A stretch of 19,177 nt of DNA from Acanthamoeba lenticulata. Its lineage: Eukaryota > Discosea > Longamoebia > Acanthamoebidae. Numbering within the stretch: the stretch's first letter is position 1; each line of letters starts with the position of its first letter. A program made the translations under genes and the position numbers. The notes beneath the pieces are model-generated. The model was given only the letters and a program-made list of their open reading frames with translations. It ran no database searches and was not told the origin of the DNA. Shown in pieces: positions 18,569-19,177 of this stretch. The stretch spans positions 1-19,177 of the forward strand of contig NAVB01001490.1 in NCBI GenBank assembly GCA_002179805.1. The letters are read 5' to 3'.

Positions 18569-19177
18569 GTGTGTGTATGTATGTGTGCGCTGATTGCTTG
18601 AGTAGATGGTGGAAACACTGTCAGCGCTTTTATCAGCCTCTCATTGTCGAACTTTCAAACGACGTAGCCCCTGCTACATGGGAGGCGTAGTGCCAGTCAC
18701 AAGGGCGACCGCACGTCAGTGACCACCCAGCTGCCCCACACCCATACTAGGCAGGATCCTGTTTCTTGCCAGTGAGCCTTTGCCAAGGCGGTCATCAAGA
18801 TCTTTTATTGCTGGTGATGAGTGGCCAGACGAGCACAGCCCATCAGCATCCTGATCTTCCCCTTCACGAGTCAAACGCGAGGATAGGTTCCGCCTCACTT
18901 TGCTGCGTGGTATGACTGGGTGATGAGGGAAACAGCCGAGGCCTGAGGCTGGCCAGCTCTTCGTCGTCTGCAGAAGAGACAACCCCATGTCATTGCATTG
19001 ACCATTGGCTTGCCCCCCCCCCCTTCCCTCTCGCGAGAGTGTCCCACACGCGTACCAAAGGGATGGGAAGGGGATGGAATTTCGTCTTGATCGTGCGCCG
19101 GTGCCGTGTGGTCAACGCAGACGAGAGTCCACGCGACCTGCAGCACAAGAGAACCGAACAAATATGAGCAAAGAAAA
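18569..19177. other. Right-end region without a supported gene
   Basis: In these 609 bp I see no frame with family motifs or convincing splice structure. CTGATAAAAG on the minus strand (18636-18627) lies 59-68 bp upstream of the small secreted gene's ATG and repeats the element before the PSI-like gene. A C homopolymer of about ten to eleven bases lies near 19013-19023. Two minus-strand frames of 88-90 codons between 18716 and 19161 have no recognisable domain and mixed composition, so I leave them uncalled. They could be part of a neighbouring gene outside the window. Confidence 0.4.

Noticed and set aside
18716..19161. Two minus-strand frames near the right end (88-90 codons)
   Set aside because: No domain, no convincing signal peptide, and a frame interrupted by a homopolymer C tract. 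There is no evidence beyond openness.
1..19177. CRISPR arrays, insertion sequences, tRNA or rRNA genes
   Set aside because: I saw no regularly spaced direct repeats, no transposase motifs, no terminal inverted repeats with target duplications, and no cloverleaf-like sequence on either strand.

Overview
This window is nuclear DNA from a unicellular eukaryote. I infer an Acanthamoeba-like amoebozoan. The evidence is GC-rich, tightly packed genes, intergenic gaps of often only 70-200 bp, and about 50 short introns (roughly 60-200 nt, most with donors of the GTGCG, GTACG or GTAYG kind). Amoeba-style secreted and membrane proteins sit among conserved mitochondrial and nuclear genes. The species is not proven by the sequence. 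All gene models below were assembled by hand: exons were joined where splice sites, reading phase and family motifs agree.

Layout. (1) 31-1663, minus: mitochondrial succinyl-CoA:3-ketoacid CoA-transferase (SCOT/OXCT1), 3' end cut by the window edge. (2) 2210-2545, plus: a minimal single-exon small heat shock protein, divergent from SCOT across a 546-bp spacer. (3) 2733-5655, plus: mitochondrial DNA primase-helicase Twinkle, 10 exons. (4) 5860-7875, plus: a type I membrane glycoprotein with a DUF4114-like ectodomain, Cys-rich modules and a long Ser/Thr/Pro stalk. (5) 7978-11575, plus: NHLRC2 (thioredoxin-like plus NHL propeller), 19 exons. (6) 11735-14411, plus: a PIAS/Siz-type SUMO E3 ligase. 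(7) 14596-15351, minus: a small type I membrane protein with a PSI-like Cys module and a PPxY tail. (8) 15522-18062, plus: a secreted GH32 fructosidase interrupted by a PAN/apple-like module. (9) 18135-18568, minus: a small secreted protein of unknown family. From 18569 to the end I see no supportable gene.

The genes are not an operon and share no single pathway. Two products act in mitochondria (ketone-body/succinyl-CoA exchange and mtDNA replication), two in the nucleus or cytosol (SUMO ligase, NHLRC2), and four enter the secretory pathway. I do not see a multi-gene novel system. The most unusual items are the PAN insertion inside the GH32 enzyme, two GC-AG introns with the same GCACGT donor hexamer, the two lineage-type surface proteins, a GATAA-type element recurring 35-70 bp upstream of several start codons, and AT-rich introns that contrast with the GC-rich ones.
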